From NCBI GenBank assembly GCA_002422265.1, contig DIUB01000035.1:1-8849 (forward strand): a stretch of DNA of 8,849 nt, in the 5' to 3' direction. This document shows, piece after piece, positions 6,517 to 8,849 of the stretch. Under the pieces are notes generated by a model. That model did no database searches, had not been told where the DNA came from, and worked only from the letters and a program-made list of their open reading frames with translations. Made by a program: the position numbers and the translations under genes. How positions within the stretch are numbered: position 1 is the first letter of the stretch; every line of letters starts with the position of its first letter. The stretch comes from Geobacter sp. UBA6169. Lineage in GTDB: Bacteria > Desulfobacterota > Desulfuromonadia > Geobacterales > Pseudopelobacteraceae.

Positions 6517-6650
6517 GCTGGTCTGTTGGTTATGACTCCCCCTGGCTGGTCAGCCGTTCCGGCGTAGCCGGTGCTGCCTCATACGCAAACAGCCTGATCG
6601 CTGTTTCAAGGATGGCAAAAGCCCCCTCCAGCAAGCGAGGGGGCTTTTGA
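6513..6650 (+). CDS. Possible small ORF overlapping the HD-GYP stop (45 residues)
   Basis: The ATG at 6513 overlaps the HD-GYP stop as ATGA, with AGAGAGGA ending 7 bases upstream, a spacing suited to translational coupling. The product starts MSWSVGYDSPWLVSR and ends KRGGF. The last 11 codons run through the terminator stem at 6617-6648, which argues against a selected protein. I have a weak memory of short phage-type zinc-binding proteins that begin MSW-VGYD, so it could be a truncated relic of one. No Cys is present and no domain is visible. It could equally be chance. Confidence 0.25.
   Translation: MSWSVGYDSPWLVSRSGVAGAASYANSLIAVSRMAKAPSSKRGGF
6617..6648. terminator. Bidirectional intrinsic terminator
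   Basis: AAAAGCCCCCTC (6617-6628) pairs perfectly with GAGGGGGCTTTT (6637-6648), a 12-bp stem with an 8-base loop. The T-run on one strand and the A-run on the other let it end both the HD-GYP transcript from the left and the peptidase transcript from the right, which stops 33 bases away. Confidence 0.9.
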
Positions 6651-6680
6651 GTTGCCAATTGAATGCTGCCTGAATATGCG

Positions 6681-8678
6681 TTACCTGAGAGCGCTCCAGA
6701 AGCCGGTGCGCAGGAACACCGGAGTCTGCTTCGGCAGTACCGTTGCCTTGGTAGGCACTGCGCCGACTGTAAAGGCCACTGCCTTGGATGACTCTACATT
6801 GCCGGCCAGGTCGCGCACCTGGAAGCCAAGTTGATAATTACCGGCCGGGATGGCTGTCCGGCTGAAGGTCAGGGCTTCATCCTTCAGTTCAAACTCCTGT
6901 TCCTTCATGTAGGAAATGGTTTCCGGCACCGTTGCCGTGTTCACCACCTGGAACACCGGCGTGATGAAATCTCCCTTATTGATATCCACGGTTACCCGGC
7001 TCGCGGTCCCGTCTGCCTGAATCCCTTCCCAGGCCGATTTGATCTCTCCCGTGTTGTTTTTGGGATCGTACAGCACGGCAAGGTTCACCGGCCTGTCTGT
7101 ACCGGGTGTGCTCCCTTTTGCACGATAATAGACCGGAATACTTATGACGTAGCGCCCGTCTTTCAATATCGATTCAAAGAAAACCGATACCGGTTCACCC
7201 TCCAGAGTAAACCAGGTGTTGGTGCGGGTGTAGCTGAGCGTGTAGGTATCGACTCCGGTCAGGCTGCTCGCGGCGATATCCATTCCCAACAGCATATAGA
7301 CATCAGGTGACCCCGGTTCAGGTGCCGTTACCACGGCATACTTCTCTGCAACGGCAAAGGGGCTGCCAAGCACTGCCTGCACGACTGTGCCGGCCTGTGT
7401 GGGCGGTTCAAAGGCAAATCCTGTGCCGGGCGGGTTTTCAAGCGGGAACTGTACAAACCAGCTCATAGCCTCATAATATTGCAGGTTGAAAGGGGTTTTG
7501 GCGTAGATCAGCATCTCCTGCTTTGCATCTTCAAAGTTATGAAACGGGAAAAAGATCGACAGCCCGGTTGACGCCTCGTGGGCAGCGCTGACCCTGTTGT
7601 AACGAACGGCCTTTCCGATGATGGACTGCAGCGCTGCTGCCGGAGCATGCCACGACGTGTCGGCCACACCGCCCAGAAGCTGCGCAAAGTGGCCGATATC
7701 AACCTGATTCGTAAAACTTCTGTTGATGTAGTCCGCCCCGTATTCATCGGCCTGGCTCCGCACTCCTGCTACCAGGTTCCAGGCAGTACGTCCTGCCTTT
7801 TCAACGCTTGTGCTGATGGCTTCGGACAGCTGTACGATAGCGGTCAGCAGACCCCCTATTTGAGAGAGGTCAGTAACCGAAATGGTATACCGGTAGGATT
7901 CTTTTTCCGCCTTTGCTGCATAGGCATCGGCAATGGCTTTACCGATGGCAAGACCGTCTACTGCGGGGTTCTGGGCAATGGCAGTAAGAAAGGGGGTGTA
8001 ATTCCAGCCAGAACTCGGCTCCAGTTCTTCCGATGCGACCAGATACCTGGCATACGGTTCCAGGTAATAGGCAATTTCAGCCGTGGCCATCAGACAGGCG
8101 TCAAAACCGATCAACTCGAATTTCTTGCCGGTAACAGCCACAGCATCCCTGATCGCCTGCTGCAGTTCAGAAACCGAAAGGTTGCCTGCCTTGGTTGTTT
8201 CATCACCGGCACCACTGTACCCGCCATAGCCGCCGTTTGTGCCGCCGCCGTGATCCCAGAAGACCAGCACATACTTGTCTGCCGGGAAGCTGGTCTGCCC
8301 CCACTTGATAAAGTCAGTCAGAACGTCGGTGGTACCCATATCCTTGACACCCAGGTCGGCCAGCTCAACGATCTTGCCGTCTTTGATCTGGTGACGTTTA
8401 ACGGTTTTCCAGCTCTTTACCGGATCGGTGGCCACCGCCTTGTTCGCTGCGCCGGTGGTCAGCACCACGTTCAGGTGTGCTGCTGATGAGGCTGCCAGCA
8501 TCTCGTTGATGTTGGCAGTGGCCTGGGCATCTTCAGCCTCCAGATCGGTGCCTTCAATATACACCAGCACCGTTGTCTTGGCCGTTGGTGCAGACGATGT
8601 GCTGTTGCCCCCGCCGCAGGCGGCAAGCATAAACAGCACCGCAGAAATCAACAAAAAATAGACCGATTTTTTCATCAT
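6681..8678 (-). CDS. Clostripain-family (C11) cysteine peptidase, lipoprotein
   Basis: A 665-residue predicted exported lipoprotein. MMKKSVYFLL starts a signal peptide and the lipobox LAAC ends at C21, the likely lipidated residue; a GGGNSTSS linker follows. The peptidase domain (about 34-400) has VLVYIEGTDLE, then FWDHGGG with catalytic H143 and GFDACLM with catalytic C195, the His-Cys pair of peptidase family C11. The His-to-Cys stretch contains a Gly/Tyr-rich loop (GGYGGYSGAGDE). Family enzymes such as clostripain cleave after Arg or Lys. The C-terminal part is beta-rich, and about 595-645 (AGNYQLGFQVRDLAGNVESS) looks like an Ig-like or bacterial-surface module. The start at 8678 is backed by AAGGAGAG (8682-8689 on this strand); the second ATG at 8675 is nearly as good. 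It converges on the HD-GYP gene and seems to be a single-gene unit. Its substrate is unknown. Confidence 0.9.
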   Translation of the reverse strand: MMKKSVYFLLISAVLFMLAACGGGNSTSSAPTAKTTVLVYIEGTDLEAEDAQATANINEMLAASSAAHLNVVLTTGAANKAVATDPVKSWKTVKRHQIKDGKIVELADLGVKDMGTTDVLTDFIKWGQTSFPADKYVLVFWDHGGGTNGGYGGYSGAGDETTKAGNLSVSELQQAIRDAVAVTGKKFELIGFDACLMATAEIAYYLEPYARYLVASEELEPSSGWNYTPFLTAIAQNPAVDGLAIGKAIADAYAAKAEKESYRYTISVTDLSQIGGLLTAIVQLSEAISTSVEKAGRTAWNLVAGVRSQADEYGADYINRSFTNQVDIGHFAQLLGGVADTSWHAPAAALQSIIGKAVRYNRVSAAHEASTGLSIFFPFHNFEDAKQEMLIYAKTPFNLQYYEAMSWFVQFPLENPPGTGFAFEPPTQAGTVVQAVLGSPFAVAEKYAVVTAPEPGSPDVYMLLGMDIAASSLTGVDTYTLSYTRTNTWFTLEGEPVSVFFESILKDGRYVISIPVYYRAKGSTPGTDRPVNLAVLYDPKNNTGEIKSAWEGIQADGTASRVTVDINKGDFITPVFQVVNTATVPETISYMKEQEFELKDEALTFSRTAIPAGNYQLGFQVRDLAGNVESSKAVAFTVGAVPTKATVLPKQTPVFLRTGFWSALR

Positions 8679-8760
8679 ACGCTCTCCTTGTGGGGTTCCA
8701 TCTTCAAGCCATTGGATACATTACAAAACAAAACCTGATGAGTACCGAGATTCAGCATTT

Positions 8761-8849
8761 CCCTTCTCCATGAGGGAGAAGGTGGCCGAAGGCCGGTTGA
8801 GGGGGCAGCAGCGTCTTGAAAATGAGCCTCTTCCCCCTCACCCTGGCCC
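8761..8849. repeat. Inverted-repeat intergenic element, cut by window end
   Basis: CCTTCTCC (8762-8769) pairs with GGAGAAGG (8775-8782); GGCC-GAA-GGCC forms a second small stem (8784-8794). TGAGGGGG (8798-8805) pairs with CCCCCTCA (8833-8840) across 27 bases, and the outer GGCC at 8791-8794 can pair with GGCC at 8845-8848. This nested palindrome pattern is typical of REP or MITE-like elements between bacterial genes. No gene is visible in 8679-8849. The element lies upstream of the peptidase gene, and its right end may lie beyond the window. Confidence 0.65.

Noticed and set aside
7578..8486. Long open frame on the + strand (302 codons) opposite the peptidase gene
   Set aside because: It is antisense to a clear C11 peptidase with signal peptide and catalytic motifs, has no ribosome binding site that stands out, and its translation shows no recognisable domain.

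Overview
The window looks like chromosomal DNA of a Geobacter-like deltaproteobacterium (Geobacteraceae, Desulfuromonadales). I infer this from gene content and style, not from any database match. The clues are a GEMM-I cyclic-dinucleotide riboswitch, a GAF sensor kinase, an EAL-HDOD protein, a DUF342/FapA protein, a bacteriohemerythrin, a stand-alone receiver and an HD-GYP protein packed together, with G/C-rich intergenic repeats between transcription units.

Layout. Positions 1-230 are an untranslated leader. It holds a recognisable GEMM-I aptamer (about 37-125), a hairpin (130-144) and a strong intrinsic terminator (151-188), followed by a good ribosome binding site. Five + strand genes follow with small gaps and no terminator between them, so they are probably one operon: GAF-domain histidine kinase (231-1616), EAL-HDOD protein (1628-2884), DUF342/FapA protein (2924-4399), bacteriohemerythrin (4420-4887) and receiver-only response regulator (4895-5293). 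A 260-base spacer (5294-5553) carries hairpins and three imperfect copies of a G/C-rich repeat. An HD-GYP phosphodiesterase-like gene follows (5554-6516, +). A possible 45-residue ORF overlaps its stop codon (6513-6650) and ends inside a bidirectional terminator (6617-6648). On the - strand lies a clostripain-family (C11) lipoprotein peptidase (6681-8678). The window ends in an inverted-repeat intergenic element (8761-8849).

How the parts may work together (inference). A cyclic dinucleotide, more likely c-di-GMP than cyclic AMP-GMP by the base at the Vc2-G20 position, controls read-through into an operon for a phosphorelay (kinase and receiver), an O2- or redox-responsive diiron protein, and an EAL-HDOD protein that keeps most c-di-GMP-binding residues. 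The HD-GYP gene next door could degrade the same class of messenger. The result would be a loop in which nucleotide level sets the amount of a sensor module that may itself act on nucleotide-dependent motility or surface behaviour. The C11 lipoprotein is convergently transcribed and looks unrelated.

The gene families are individually known. The unusual point is their combination behind one riboswitch.
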